Shown: piece by piece, positions 16,524-25,546 of the stretch
Numbering within the stretch: position 1 is the stretch's first letter
Layout of the letters: the number at the start of each line of letters is the position of its first letter
Assembly: GCA_902364065.1 (NCBI GenBank)
Contig: CABJCJ010000028.1
Location: 1-35,823 of the forward strand
DNA: 35,823 bases
Direction of reading: 5' to 3'
Source: Veillonellaceae bacterium SB90
GTDB taxonomy: Bacteria > Bacillota > Negativicutes > Selenomonadales > Selenomonadaceae
The notes under the pieces: model-generated
The model's input: only the letters and a program-made list of their open reading frames with translations
The model's database searches: none
What the model was told of the DNA's origin: nothing
Program-made: the position numbers and the translations under genes

Positions 16524-17069
16524 TCAAGCCTTCTGCTGCTGGCTGACCATCAGGATCGAGACGACGCTCTTTGCATCGATGATGCGGCCGTCCCTGACCA
16601 TCTCGAGGGCTTCCTTCATCGGCACTTTGACGACGTTGATGAATTCGTCCTCGTCCGTATGCTGCTTGCCCGGCGTCAGACCCTTGGCCACGTAGAGATG
16701 GATGTGCTCATTCGAGAACCCGACCGTCGTCGCGATCGTCGTGAGCTTCTCAATCTTGTCGGCCTTGTAGCCCGTCTCCTCCGAAAGCTCGCGCTCCGCA
16801 CAGAAGAGCGGGTCCTCGTCGGGCGAATCGAGCTTGCCGGCCGGCACCTCGAGCGTGACCTGGTCAATCGGGTAACGGTACTGGCGCACGAGGATGATCG
16901 AGCCATCAGGGAATACCGGGATAACTGAGGACGCTCCCGGATGCTTGATCCACTCCCGCGTCGCCGTGCGGCCGTTCGGCAGCTTGACCGTATCCTTTTT
17001 CACGTGCAGCAGCACGCCGTCAAAGACATCCTCGCTTGCGATTTTCGTTTCAATCAGATCCTCATACAT
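16524..17069 (-). CDS. NUDIX hydrolase, ADP-ribose pyrophosphatase type
   Basis: The 181-residue protein has VRQYRYP and LEVPAGKLD followed by REL-SEETGY, the Nudix box of the ADP-ribose pyrophosphatase group. Those enzymes split ADP-ribose to AMP and ribose 5-phosphate with Mg ions bound by the box glutamates. Between the box Gly and the first box Glu there are six residues instead of the usual five. SMYEDLIETKI gives a natural start at 17069, with GAGGAGG nine bases upstream. The frame continues to 17132 without a better start. It lies between recN and the M50 protease gene in the long unit. Confidence 0.92.
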   Translation of the reverse strand: MYEDLIETKIASEDVFDGVLLHVKKDTVKLPNGRTATREWIKHPGASSVIPVFPDGSIILVRQYRYPIDQVTLEVPAGKLDSPDEDPLFCAERELSEETGYKADKIEKLTTIATTVGFSNEHIHLYVAKGLTPGKQHTDEDEFINVVKVPMKEALEMVRDGRIIDAKSVVSILMVSQQQKA

Positions 17070-17174
17070 CGAAAAAACCTCCTCGTACCCCTTATTATCC
17101 ATTACAGTATGGTCTGGCAGGCCGGCTCTCAAAGCCGTCCCGCCTCGTCTTTCTCATGACAGTCCGCTCTTGCG

Positions 17175-18884
17175 TCAGGCCTGCTGGCGGAAGCTCTCCT
17201 TCTTGAGCTTGGCGTGCAGGACCATCTCGCGCGCGTTGTCGATGGATGCCGTCGTCATGTCGGCGCCCGATGCCATGCGCGCGATCTCGCTGATCTGCTC
17301 ACGCTCGGAGAGCGGCCGCACCTGCGTGACGGCGTGATTGTCCTCGATGCCCTTCGAGATGTAGAGATGCTCGTCGGCCATGCAGGCGATCTGCGGCAGA
17401 TGCGTGATGCATAGCACCTGCTTGTACTGTGCGACGAGCGCGATGCGCTCCGCGACCATCTGGGCCGTGCGGCCGCCGATGCCCGTATCGATCTCATCAA
17501 AGACCATGCTCGGCACCGACGAGTCGCGCGACGAAGCCACCGTCTTGATGGCAAGCGCGATGCGCGAGAGCTCGCCGCCGGACGCCACCTTCTGCAGAGG
17601 CTTTTCCTGCTCGCCGGCATTGGCCGAGAAGTACATCGCGACTTCATCGCTGCCGTGCGGGCCGTACTGACCGGCCGGCGTGACGGCGATGTAGAAGCGC
17701 GCCTGCGGCATGCCGAGCTCGAGGAGCTGGGCGTGGATGGCGGCAGAGAGATCCCTGGCCGCGGCCTCGCGCAGCTCCGTCAGGCGCTTGGCTTTGCGCG
17801 AAAGCTCGGCTTCAAGCGCAGCAATCTTCTTCGCGAGCGCCGCGATATCGTCATCGTAATTCTCGATCTCCAGGAGTTCCTGCTGGACCTTCTGCTGATG
17901 CGCGAGCACGTCGGATACCGTCGCTCCGTATTTCTTGCAGAGCCGGTAGATGAGATCCATGCGCTGCTGGAGCTTGTCGAGCCTTTCCGGGCGGAACTCC
18001 ATGTTCTCGCCGTAATCGCGCAGCTCGTAGGCCGCTTCCTGCAGCGAGACGAACGCCTCCTCGACAATCTTCTGGGCATTTGCCAGCGACCGGTCGAAAC
18101 GGCTCATGTCGCCGAGGTCCTTCCTGACCTGCGAGAGCGCGGCGAGCACGCTGAGGCCGCCTCCGCTGCCATCAAGAAGATTATACGACTCTTCGACGAA
18201 TCCGACAATCTTTTCTGCATGCGAGAGCTTGCGGATCTCGGCCTCGAGTTCCTCATCCTCACCTTCCCTGAGGCCGGCGTCCGTGATCTCCTTATCCTGC
18301 CAGTGCAGCATGTCGAGGCGCTGCGCGTACTCGCGCGAGGCCTGCTGCTTCTCCTCGTAACATTTCTTCTGCTCCATCCAGGCCCGGTAGGCGCATTCAT
18401 AGGCAGCCAGGGCCTCGGAGAGATCCGGGTCGTACGTGTCGAGCAGGTGCAGCTGGCTTTCTTCCTTTAAGAGCGCCAGGTTCTCGTTCTGCCCGTGGAT
18501 GTCGACGAGGAAGTTGCCGATGCGCTTGAGCGTGGCAAGCGTCACGTGGCAGCCGTTGACGAGCGCCGTGCTGCGGCCATTCCGCGTCACCTGGCGCGTG
18601 ACGATCAGCATGTTCTCCGAATCGTCGATGGCCTGCTGCGTCAAAAATTCATGGAGCCCGAGCGATTCTTCGTCAAGCAAGAACACGGCCTCCACGCGCA
18701 GCCATTCGCAGCCCGAGCGGATGTTGTCGGCGGAGACGCGGTGGCCGAGCACGGCACCGAGCGAATCGATGAGGATGGACTTGCCCGCACCCGTCTCACC
18801 TGTCAGGATATTGAGTCCCGGCCCGAATTCCACCTGCACATGCTCGAGCAGCGCGAAATTCCAGACCGTCAAAGTCTTCAGCAT
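17175..18884 (-). CDS. recN: DNA repair ATPase RecN
   Basis: RecN is an SMC-like protein that acts early in double-strand-break repair. Visible are Walker A GETGAGKS (29-36), long coiled coils (about 160-375), the ABC signature SGGELSR (435-441) and Walker B with FDEIDTGIGG (Asp463, Glu464). At 569 residues the length is typical. The start at 18884 (MLKTLTVWNFALLE) has GAAGGG upstream. recN follows argR by 19 bp, the common Firmicutes arrangement. Confidence 0.96.
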   Translation of the reverse strand: MLKTLTVWNFALLEHVQVEFGPGLNILTGETGAGKSILIDSLGAVLGHRVSADNIRSGCEWLRVEAVFLLDEESLGLHEFLTQQAIDDSENMLIVTRQVTRNGRSTALVNGCHVTLATLKRIGNFLVDIHGQNENLALLKEESQLHLLDTYDPDLSEALAAYECAYRAWMEQKKCYEEKQQASREYAQRLDMLHWQDKEITDAGLREGEDEELEAEIRKLSHAEKIVGFVEESYNLLDGSGGGLSVLAALSQVRKDLGDMSRFDRSLANAQKIVEEAFVSLQEAAYELRDYGENMEFRPERLDKLQQRMDLIYRLCKKYGATVSDVLAHQQKVQQELLEIENYDDDIAALAKKIAALEAELSRKAKRLTELREAAARDLSAAIHAQLLELGMPQARFYIAVTPAGQYGPHGSDEVAMYFSANAGEQEKPLQKVASGGELSRIALAIKTVASSRDSSVPSMVFDEIDTGIGGRTAQMVAERIALVAQYKQVLCITHLPQIACMADEHLYISKGIEDNHAVTQVRPLSEREQISEIARMASGADMTTASIDNAREMVLHAKLKKESFRQQA

Positions 18885-18903
18885 GTTGAATGGATCCCTT
18901 CTC

Positions 18904-19362
18904 TCAGTTCTGGTCCAGGAGGTCTAAGATGCGTTTCTTGATCTCCGGCGCCGTCTCCTTGGGCTTGACGACGACGAGGATGCTGTCGTCGCCTGCGACC
19001 GTGCCGATGATCTCCGGCCACTTGCAGTAATCGAGCGCCGAAGCCACGGTGTTCGCACCGCCCGGCAGCGTCTTGACGACCAGCACGTTCTCGCTGTAGT
19101 CGCAATCGATGATCGTATCGTTGAAGATGCGCTTCATGCGCTCCTTCGTGAATGCGTAATTCTCCTGTGCCGGCAGCGCGTAGCGGTAGCGGCCGTCGCC
19201 CGTCGGCACCTTGATGAGCATGAGTTCCTTGATGTCGCGCGAAACCGTGGCCTGCGTGACGGCGATGCGTTTCTTGCGCAGCTCGGCAGCCAGCTCATCC
19301 TGCGTCTCTATGATCTCGTGGCGGATGATCTCACGTATCAGTTCCAAGCGTCTCTCTTTCAT
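18904..19362 (-). CDS. argR: Arginine repressor ArgR/AhrC
   Basis: A hexameric, arginine-responsive transcription regulator. The N-terminal winged helix (1-70) has TVSRDIKEL with Ser41-Arg42, the DNA-reading pair. The C-terminal domain has GTVAGDDS (120-127), where the paired Asp residues bind arginine. At 152 residues it is full length. AGAAAGG precedes the ATG. No arginine biosynthesis gene is nearby, so its targets lie elsewhere. Three 9-bp tandem repeats sit in the gap upstream, but they do not look like an ARG box. Confidence 0.96.
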   Translation of the reverse strand: MKERRLELIREIIRHEIIETQDELAAELRKKRIAVTQATVSRDIKELMLIKVPTGDGRYRYALPAQENYAFTKERMKRIFNDTIIDCDYSENVLVVKTLPGGANTVASALDYCKWPEIIGTVAGDDSILVVVKPKETAPEIKKRILDLLDQN

Positions 19363-19401
19363 CGAATCAGCCTTTCTCTTTTTCTTCCCTTCTCATCTCT
19401 C

Positions 19402-19428
19402 GTTGTATGCGTTGTATGTATTGTATGC
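19402..19428. repeat. Three 9-bp tandem repeats between nadK and argR
   Basis: GTTGTATGC, GTTGTATGT and ATTGTATGC lie end to end, immediately after the nadK stop codon. Their role is unknown. Confidence 0.6.
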
Positions 19429-20280
19429 TCAGTCATTTCGCCACAGTTTCGTGCGCAGGATCTGATAGTAATCCTTGTCGTCGAATTTGACGATATTGGC
19501 CTGTACCTGGGATTTCTGCACCGTGACCTCATCGCCGGGCAAAAGGCGGTAACTCTCCTGGCCGTCGAGCGTCACGATGATGTCCTGATGGACCGCGGCA
19601 ATCTGGATGTGCACGACATCGTCCTCCCGGATGGCCAGCGGGCGCATGTTGAAGGTGTGCGCGCAGATCGGCGTCAGGAGCAGCGCCCGGATATTCGGGT
19701 TCATGATGGGCCCGCCCGCCGACAGCGAATACGCCGTCGAGCCCGTCGGCGTCGACACGATGAGACCGTCGGCCTTGTAGTCGATGAGATGCGACGAATT
19801 GATGCTGAGCCCCAGGTGGAGCATGCGCGCGACGCCGCCCTTCGTCACGACGACATCGTTGATGGCATGGCCGATGAAGCGGCGCTTGCCGCACGAATGC
19901 ACGAAGCCCGCGAGCAGCAGCCGGTGCTCGATGTGGTAGTCCTTGTCGAGGATCTTCTGGAGCTTCGTCTCGAGCTCATCGGGCTCGATGTCGGCCATGA
20001 AGCCCAGCGTGCCGATGTTGACGCCGCAGAGCGGGATGGCCGCATCGCCGTAGCGGTGGCAGACGCCGAGCAGCGTGCCGTCGCCGCCGAGGCAGAGCGC
20101 AAGATCCGCCGGCACCTTCTCGATATCCGGCACGCCGTACGACTCCATATCGAAGAAGCGCGATTCGTCGAGCGGCATGATGAGCCGGACATCCTTGTCG
20201 CGGAAGAATGCGATGATCCGGTAGAGGATATCGGCGGCATTCTTCTTCGTGACATTGGGGAATACAGCTATCGTCAGCAT
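19429..20280 (-). CDS. nadK: NAD kinase
   Basis: NAD kinase makes NADP from NAD. The 283-residue protein has the GGDGT motif (65-69, catalytic Asp67), GVNIGTLGF (86-94), NDVVV (141-145) and DGLIVSTPTGSTAYS (171-185). GGAGGG lies upstream of the ATG at 20280. It sits between tlyA and argR, an order seen in many Firmicutes. Confidence 0.97.
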   Translation of the reverse strand: MLTIAVFPNVTKKNAADILYRIIAFFRDKDVRLIMPLDESRFFDMESYGVPDIEKVPADLALCLGGDGTLLGVCHRYGDAAIPLCGVNIGTLGFMADIEPDELETKLQKILDKDYHIEHRLLLAGFVHSCGKRRFIGHAINDVVVTKGGVARMLHLGLSINSSHLIDYKADGLIVSTPTGSTAYSLSAGGPIMNPNIRALLLTPICAHTFNMRPLAIREDDVVHIQIAAVHQDIIVTLDGQESYRLLPGDEVTVQKSQVQANIVKFDDKDYYQILRTKLWRND

Positions 20281-20295
20281 GCAAATACTCCCTCC

Positions 20296-21102
20296 TTACT
20301 TGTCGAGGGCCGCGTGGGCAGAGGCGACCACCTCGCGGATGCGCTCAGGGGATACCGTGTCCTCGCCCGCCCCGCTCGTGAGGTGGATGAGGTATTCGAT
20401 ATTGCCCTCCGGCCCCTTGACGGGCGAGTACGTGAGCGCCAGCGGACAGAAGCCGAGCGAGCGCGCGAAATCCGTCACGCGCACGACGACTTCCTCGTGC
20501 ACGGCCGGGTCGCGCACGACGCCCTTCTTGCCCACCTTCTCGCGCCCCGCCTCAAACTGCGGCTTGATGAGCGCGACGAGCTCGCCTGTGTCCGTCAGGA
20601 GTTCCTTCGCGACGGGCAAGACCTTCGTCAGCGAGATGAAGGCCACGTCGATCGAGGCGAAGTCGAGTTTCTCGCCGAGCATCTCAGAGGTGACATTACG
20701 GATATTCGTGCGCTCCATGTTGACGACGCGGTCGTCCGTGCGCAGCTTCCAGGCGAGCTGGCCGTAGCCGACGTCAATCGCGAAGACCTTGCGCACACCG
20801 TTCTGGAGCATACAGTCCGTGAAGCCGCCGGTCGAAGCGCCGATATCGGCCGCCACCTTGCCCGCAAGCGTCACCGCAAATTCCTGCATGGCCTTCTCGA
20901 GCTTGAGGCCGCCGCGGCTGACATAGGGGATGTCGTGGCCGAGCAGACGGATTTCGGCCTCGGGCTTCACCGTCGTGCCGGCCTTGTCGACCTTCTGTCC
21001 GTCGACGAGCACCTCGCCGGCCATGATCATGCGCTTGGCCCGTTCCCGGCTGCCGGCCAGGCCGCGCTCGACCAAAAGGGTATCCAATCGTTCTTTTGCC
21101 AT
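20296..21102 (-). CDS. tlyA: TlyA-type rRNA 2'-O-methyltransferase with S4 domain
   Basis: TlyA methylates the 2'-hydroxyl of cytidines in 16S and/or 23S rRNA. Residues 1-60 form an S4 RNA-binding domain. An FtsJ-like methyltransferase follows, with the SAM-binding block DIGASTGGFTDCML (86-99) and DVGYGQ after it. The start at 21102 (MAKERLDTLLVERG) has AGAAGG upstream. The frame stays open for another 99 codons into the 3' end of dxs, but that part is an overlap artefact. 268 residues is normal. Confidence 0.95.
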   Translation of the reverse strand: MAKERLDTLLVERGLAGSRERAKRMIMAGEVLVDGQKVDKAGTTVKPEAEIRLLGHDIPYVSRGGLKLEKAMQEFAVTLAGKVAADIGASTGGFTDCMLQNGVRKVFAIDVGYGQLAWKLRTDDRVVNMERTNIRNVTSEMLGEKLDFASIDVAFISLTKVLPVAKELLTDTGELVALIKPQFEAGREKVGKKGVVRDPAVHEEVVVRVTDFARSLGFCPLALTYSPVKGPEGNIEYLIHLTSGAGEDTVSPERIREVVASAHAALDK

Positions 21103-21145
21103 TCGTAAAAAACCTTCTATTCTTCTCTTCCTGATTTTCCTGTTC

Positions 21146-23074
21146 TTACTGCTCCGGCTGTTCCATCTGCCCGCCCGCAGCATCCTGCTGAGGCGCAGGC
21201 TCCCGCCCGAGCTTCCGCAGGATGGCGGCAGCGATGGCCTCCGCCTGCAGGCCGCAGAGCGAAAGGAGCTCCTGGCGCGTGCCCTGCTCGACAAAGCGGT
21301 CGGGGATGCCGAAGCGCAGCACCGGCACCGCGGCGCCGTGATCCGCAAGACATTCGAGTACGGATGCGCCGAAACCGCCCGCGAGAGCATTCTCCTCAAG
21401 CGTCACCAGAAGCTTCTTCTCCGCCGCATAGCGCAGGATGAGCGCCTCATCGAGAGGCTTCACGAAGCGCATGTTGACGACGGCGGCCTCGATGCCCTGC
21501 TCGTGGAGAAGCTCGGCAGCCTTCTCGGCCTTTTCGACCATCGTGCCGACGGCGAGCAGGGCGACTTCGCCCTCCTCGTGCAGCACTTCGGCCTTGCCGA
21601 TCGGCAGCGTCCTGAAATCGTCCGTGAGCGTCACGCCGCGGCCCGCCCCGCGCGGATAACGGATGGCCGCGGGCCCGTCGATGGCGATGGCCGTCGCGAG
21701 CATGTGGCGCAGCTCCTCCTCGTCCTTCGGCACGAGCACGTGCATGTTCGGCATCTGCCGCAGGTACGAGAGGTCGAAGACGCCGTGATGCGTCGGGCCG
21801 TCCTCGCCGACGAGCCCTGCGCGGTCCAGGCAGATCGTCACGGGCAGGTTCTGCAGGCAGACGTCATGGATCATCTGGTCGTAGGCACGCTGCGCAAACG
21901 TCGAATAGAGCGCGATGACGGGATGCATGCCCGCCGCAGCCATGCCGGCCGCGAGCGTCATAGCGTGTTCCTCGGCGATGCCGACATCGAAGAAGCGGTT
22001 CGGATATGCCTTGCCGAAGGCCTTGAGCCCCGTGCCCGACGGCATGGCCGCCGTGATGGCTAGAATGTCCGGGTCCTTCTTCGCGAGCTCGATGAGCGCC
22101 TGGCTGAAAACAGCGGTATACGACGGCGCACAGGCCGCCTTCTTGACAGGCTTGCCCGTCTGTGCATCGAAACAGCCGACGCCGTGGAATTTTTCCGGCG
22201 CCTGCTCGGCGGGCAGGTACCCTTTGCCCTTGACCGTGTGGATGTGGATGAGTACCGGGCCCGTCATATCGCGCGCCCGCGACAGCACCTCCTCAAGGAG
22301 GCCGATGTTGTGCCCGTCAATGGGGCCGATGTAATGGAAGCCCATCTCCTCGAACAGGCTGCCCGGCACGAGCACCGAGCGCACGCCGTCCTTCAAGTGG
22401 CTGGCCGTCTTGTAGACCTTGCCGCCGATGTGCGGGATGCTCATGAGCAGATTGCCCATGTCGCGCTTGGCGCGGTTGTACTGCGGCGCGATGCGGATGC
22501 GCGAGAGATACTCGCTCATGGCGCCGACGTTGGCATCGATGGACATCTCGTTGTCGTTGAGAATGACGATGAGCTTCGTGCCGAGGTCGCCGGCATGGTT
22601 GAGCGCCTCAAAGGACTCGCCGCCGGTCAGTGCCCCGTCGCCGATGACGGCGATGACCTGGTTGTGTAGGCCGCGGACGTCGCGCGCGATTGCCATGCCC
22701 AGCGCCGCCGAGATCGAGGTGCTCGCATGGCCGACGCCGAACGCATCGTACGGCGATTCAAAGCGGTTCGGGAATCCCGTGATGCCGCCCTGGCGGCGCA
22801 GCGTCGCAAACCGCTCCCGGCGCCCCGTCAGGATCTTGTGCGTGTACGACTGATGGCCGACGTCCCAGACCAGTTTATCCTGCGGAAACGAAAAAACGCT
22901 GTAAAGGGCGAGTGTGAGCTCCACCGTCCCGAGATTTGGCGCGAGATGGCCGCCGTTTCGCGCGACGGTATCGATGATCAAGCGGCGGATTTCCGCGGCC
23001 AGGCGGTCGAGCTCCTGAACGTTAAGCCGCTTGACATCTTCCGGTTTATTGATTCGATCGAGCAATGCATGCAT
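21146..23074 (-). CDS. dxs: 1-deoxy-D-xylulose-5-phosphate synthase
   Basis: The first enzyme of the MEP isoprenoid pathway, joining pyruvate and glyceraldehyde 3-phosphate with thiamine diphosphate. The ThDP/Mg motif runs from GDGALTGG to NDN (about 145-175). The transketolase-like second domain has GLVGEDGPTHHG. The last 20 residues form a Gln/Pro/Gly-rich tail. I favour the ATG at 23074 (MHALLDRINKP), which fits the family N-terminus. An ATG at 23089 adds five residues but has its GGA abutting it. ispA, the prenyl chain-elongation gene, lies directly upstream. Confidence 0.96.
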   Translation of the reverse strand: MHALLDRINKPEDVKRLNVQELDRLAAEIRRLIIDTVARNGGHLAPNLGTVELTLALYSVFSFPQDKLVWDVGHQSYTHKILTGRRERFATLRRQGGITGFPNRFESPYDAFGVGHASTSISAALGMAIARDVRGLHNQVIAVIGDGALTGGESFEALNHAGDLGTKLIVILNDNEMSIDANVGAMSEYLSRIRIAPQYNRAKRDMGNLLMSIPHIGGKVYKTASHLKDGVRSVLVPGSLFEEMGFHYIGPIDGHNIGLLEEVLSRARDMTGPVLIHIHTVKGKGYLPAEQAPEKFHGVGCFDAQTGKPVKKAACAPSYTAVFSQALIELAKKDPDILAITAAMPSGTGLKAFGKAYPNRFFDVGIAEEHAMTLAAGMAAAGMHPVIALYSTFAQRAYDQMIHDVCLQNLPVTICLDRAGLVGEDGPTHHGVFDLSYLRQMPNMHVLVPKDEEELRHMLATAIAIDGPAAIRYPRGAGRGVTLTDDFRTLPIGKAEVLHEEGEVALLAVGTMVEKAEKAAELLHEQGIEAAVVNMRFVKPLDEALILRYAAEKKLLVTLEENALAGGFGASVLECLADHGAAVPVLRFGIPDRFVEQGTRQELLSLCGLQAEAIAAAILRKLGREPAPQQDAAGGQMEQPEQ

Positions 23075-23095
23075 GGAAACACTTCCCATTCCTAC

Positions 23096-23974
23096 TTAAT
23101 TTTTGCGTGTGAGCAGATACTCCACGAGTTCTCTGAGGAAGACGGCGCGGCTGCCGAACGGCGCGAGGGCGTCCACGGCCTCCTGTACGGTCGTTTTCGC
23201 CAGCTCCCGGGCCTCCTCGAGCGACGTCAGCGTGACGTACGTCGATTTGTGGTTGCGCAGATCGCTGCCGACGGGCTTGCCGATCTCCTTCTCATCGCCC
23301 GTAACATCGAGGATGTCGTCCGTGATCTGGAAGGCCAGGCCGAATTTATCGGCATACCGCGTGAGCAATGCGAGCTCCTCGTCATTGGCACCTGCGAGGA
23401 TTGCGCCGCTGCGGATGGCCGCGCGGAAGAGCGCGCCCGTCTTGCCCATGTGCATGCGGCGCAGCGTCTCCATGCTGATGTGATGGCCCTCCGACTCGAG
23501 GTCGATGGCCTGGCCGCCGACCATGCCGTTCATGCCGGCAGCCGTGCTCATCTCGCGCACGACAGCCAGCCGCGTCGCCGCATCGGCCCACTCTTGGCGC
23601 AGCATGACCTCGAAGGCCAGCGTCAGAAGCGCGTCGCCCGCGAGCACGGCCATGCCGTCGCCGTAGACCTTGTGGTTCGTCAGCTTGCCGCGGCGGTAAT
23701 CGTCGTTGTCCATGGCCGGCAGGTCGTCGTGGATCAGGGAATATGTGTGGATCATCTCGAGCGCGCAGCCCGTCGTGAGGAATTTCGTGCCATCGGCGCC
23801 GACGGCATCGGCTGCCGCCATCACGAGGATCGGCCGCAGGCGCTTGCCGCCGGCCATGAGACTGTACTGCATCGCATCGTGCAGCGTCTTGTCGAGTGGC
23901 TGCTGTGCATCGAGTTCTTTTACGAGCTGGCGCTCGACCAGCTGCTGTCTTTCATGCCAAAGTTCCTTGAACAT
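23096..23974 (-). CDS. ispA: Polyprenyl diphosphate synthase (farnesyl diphosphate synthase type)
   Basis: A short-chain trans-prenyltransferase that condenses isopentenyl diphosphate with allylic diphosphates. The first Asp-rich motif is DDLPAMD (83-89), the bacterial form with a two-residue insertion. The second is DDILD (216-220). GGKRLRP (about 42-48) binds diphosphate. At 292 residues it fits IspA. The exact chain length (C15 or C20) cannot be decided by eye. It lies six bases after xseB and precedes dxs, so prenyl precursor and chain elongation genes are together. Confidence 0.94.
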   Translation of the reverse strand: MFKELWHERQQLVERQLVKELDAQQPLDKTLHDAMQYSLMAGGKRLRPILVMAAADAVGADGTKFLTTGCALEMIHTYSLIHDDLPAMDNDDYRRGKLTNHKVYGDGMAVLAGDALLTLAFEVMLRQEWADAATRLAVVREMSTAAGMNGMVGGQAIDLESEGHHISMETLRRMHMGKTGALFRAAIRSGAILAGANDEELALLTRYADKFGLAFQITDDILDVTGDEKEIGKPVGSDLRNHKSTYVTLTSLEEARELAKTTVQEAVDALAPFGSRAVFLRELVEYLLTRKN

Positions 23975-23980
23975 ACTACC

Positions 23981-24223
23981 TTATTCTCCCTCTATCTCCA
24001 ACTGCTCTTCCTTGACCGTACCGTCTTCCCCCTCCTTGACGAGGAGGTCCATGGTCTTTTCCGCGCGGTCGAGCGCCGTCAGGCAATTCTTGGCCAGCTG
24101 GACCCCCTCCGAATAATTCGTCATGAGGTCCCTGAGGCTCAGGCTGCCCTCTTCCATGGTCTTGACAATCTCTTCGAGTTTCCCCAGGGATTCTTCAAAA
24201 GAGAGTTCCTTCTTTCTGGGCAT
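23981..24223 (-). CDS. xseB: Exodeoxyribonuclease VII small subunit
   Basis: A helical 80-residue subunit that assembles on the XseA coiled coil. It has SFEESLGKLEEIVKTMEEGSL in part, with LSLRDLMTNYSEGVQL, the family core. I start at MPRKKELSF (24223). The longer frame to 24265 lies inside xseA. The first 29 bases overlap the end of xseA. Confidence 0.95.
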   Translation of the reverse strand: MPRKKELSFEESLGKLEEIVKTMEEGSLSLRDLMTNYSEGVQLAKNCLTALDRAEKTMDLLVKEGEDGTVKEEQLEIEGE

Positions 24224-25466
24224 CTTCCATCTTCCTTTCCTGACGTTGCTGACTCCGTCCAGCATTTGTATCTTCGATGCGTGCGGCCACGCGGCCGTCC
24301 TTCATGACGATGTGCACGCGCTCGCCGGGCTTCGTCTCCCTGACGCTCGTCACAATCCTGCCGCGCTTCTCGACGATGCCGTACCCGCGGCAGAGGACCT
24401 GCAGCGGGTTGAGCATGTCGAGTTTTTCGCAGGCAATGCTCAGCTCGTGACGGCGCGCCGTGAGTTCCTGCTTCATCGCGTGCTGCAGGGCCTGCACGGC
24501 GCGGTCGAGGCGCTGCGAGCGGCCCGCAAGCAGGAGCTGCGGCCTCTCGAGTGCCGTACTCCTGAGGCAGGCATCAAGCCGCAGCCGCTTGGCCGCACAC
24601 TGGCGCTTTGCCTGCTCGGAGAGCCTCTTTCCCTGACTTTCGACGTAGCGCCGCAGCTCGAGCCGGTCGGGCACGGCGAGCTCCGCCGCCTGCGAGGGCG
24701 TCGCCGCGCGCTGGTCGCTGACGAAATCCGCCAGCGTGAAGTCCGTCTCGTGGCCGACGGCCGAGATCACGGGGATCTCTGACGCGTAGATCGCGCGCAC
24801 GACGGCCTCCTCGTTGAAGGCCCAGAGGTCCTCCATCGAGCCGCCGCCGCGCCCGACGATGAGCACGTCGACGGGATACTTCTCATTGAAGAAGCGGATG
24901 GCCTCCGCAATCTGCCCGGCGGCCTCCTCCCCCTGCACGAGCACGGGCTTCAGCACGAGCCGGACGGCGGGCCAGCGCCGCTTCGAGACGCGGTAGATAT
25001 CGCGCAGCACGGCGCCCGACAGCGACGTCACGATGCCGATGGTCTTCGGGAAATGCGGCAAAGGCCGCTTGTGCGCCTCCTCAAAAAGCCCCTCGGCCGC
25101 AAGCCTCGCCTTGAGCTGCTCGAAGGCGAGCGCCAGATCGCCGATGCCATCGGGTATCATGCGGTCGGCGTAGAGCTGGTAGACGCCGTCGCGCTCGTAA
25201 ACGGCGACATTGCCGCTCACGATGACCTGCATGCCGTTCTGCGGCTCAAAGCGCAGGCTCTGCGCGCGGCTCCGGAACATCACGCACTTGATGGCGGCGC
25301 CCGCGTCTTTCAGCGTGAAGTAACAGTGCCCCGAGGCGTAGCGCTTGAAATTCGAGAGCTCGCCGCGCACCTGCAGATGCGCGAGCGCCGGCTCGCGCGC
25401 CAGCACCATCTTGATGTAGCGCGTCACGTCGCTGACACTGTGAATGGATTCCATCCTGTCTCTCAT
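24195..25466 (-). CDS. xseA: Exodeoxyribonuclease VII large subunit
   Basis: The catalytic subunit of exonuclease VII, which degrades single-stranded DNA from either end. The N-terminal OB-fold has VRGELSNFKRYASGHCYFTL in essence (about 35-55). The catalytic domain carries GRGGGSMEDLWAFN and VGHETDFTLADFVSD. A long coiled coil follows. The ATG at 25466 sits eight bases after GAGAGGTG. A GTG at 25478 lies inside that site. It is first of the long unit after the nusB terminator. No clear promoter could be picked out in the short gap, and read-through past the terminator is possible. Confidence 0.95.
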   Translation of the reverse strand: MRDRMESIHSVSDVTRYIKMVLAREPALAHLQVRGELSNFKRYASGHCYFTLKDAGAAIKCVMFRSRAQSLRFEPQNGMQVIVSGNVAVYERDGVYQLYADRMIPDGIGDLALAFEQLKARLAAEGLFEEAHKRPLPHFPKTIGIVTSLSGAVLRDIYRVSKRRWPAVRLVLKPVLVQGEEAAGQIAEAIRFFNEKYPVDVLIVGRGGGSMEDLWAFNEEAVVRAIYASEIPVISAVGHETDFTLADFVSDQRAATPSQAAELAVPDRLELRRYVESQGKRLSEQAKRQCAAKRLRLDACLRSTALERPQLLLAGRSQRLDRAVQALQHAMKQELTARRHELSIACEKLDMLNPLQVLCRGYGIVEKRGRIVTSVRETKPGERVHIVMKDGRVAARIEDTNAGRSQQRQERKMEDAQKEGTLF

Positions 25467-25507
25467 GTCTTCTTTCACCTCTCGCCCGTATCTGCCGTCC
25501 TTCTCAC

Positions 25508-25536
25508 AAGAAAAAAGCCAGACTCAGGTCTGGCTT
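25508..25536 (-). terminator. Strong terminator after nusB
   Basis: On the minus strand AAGCCAGAC/GTCTGGCTT-type arms (nine pairs, 25515-25523 with 25528-25536) enclose a four-base loop and run into six T residues. It closes the asp23-amaP-DUF2273-nusB unit. Confidence 0.9.
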
Positions 25537-25546
25537 CCATCATGTA

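Noticed and set aside
19318..21108. Plus-strand open frame of 596 codons opposite nadK and tlyA
   Set aside because: It is antisense to two well-recognised genes and shows only composition-driven sequence.
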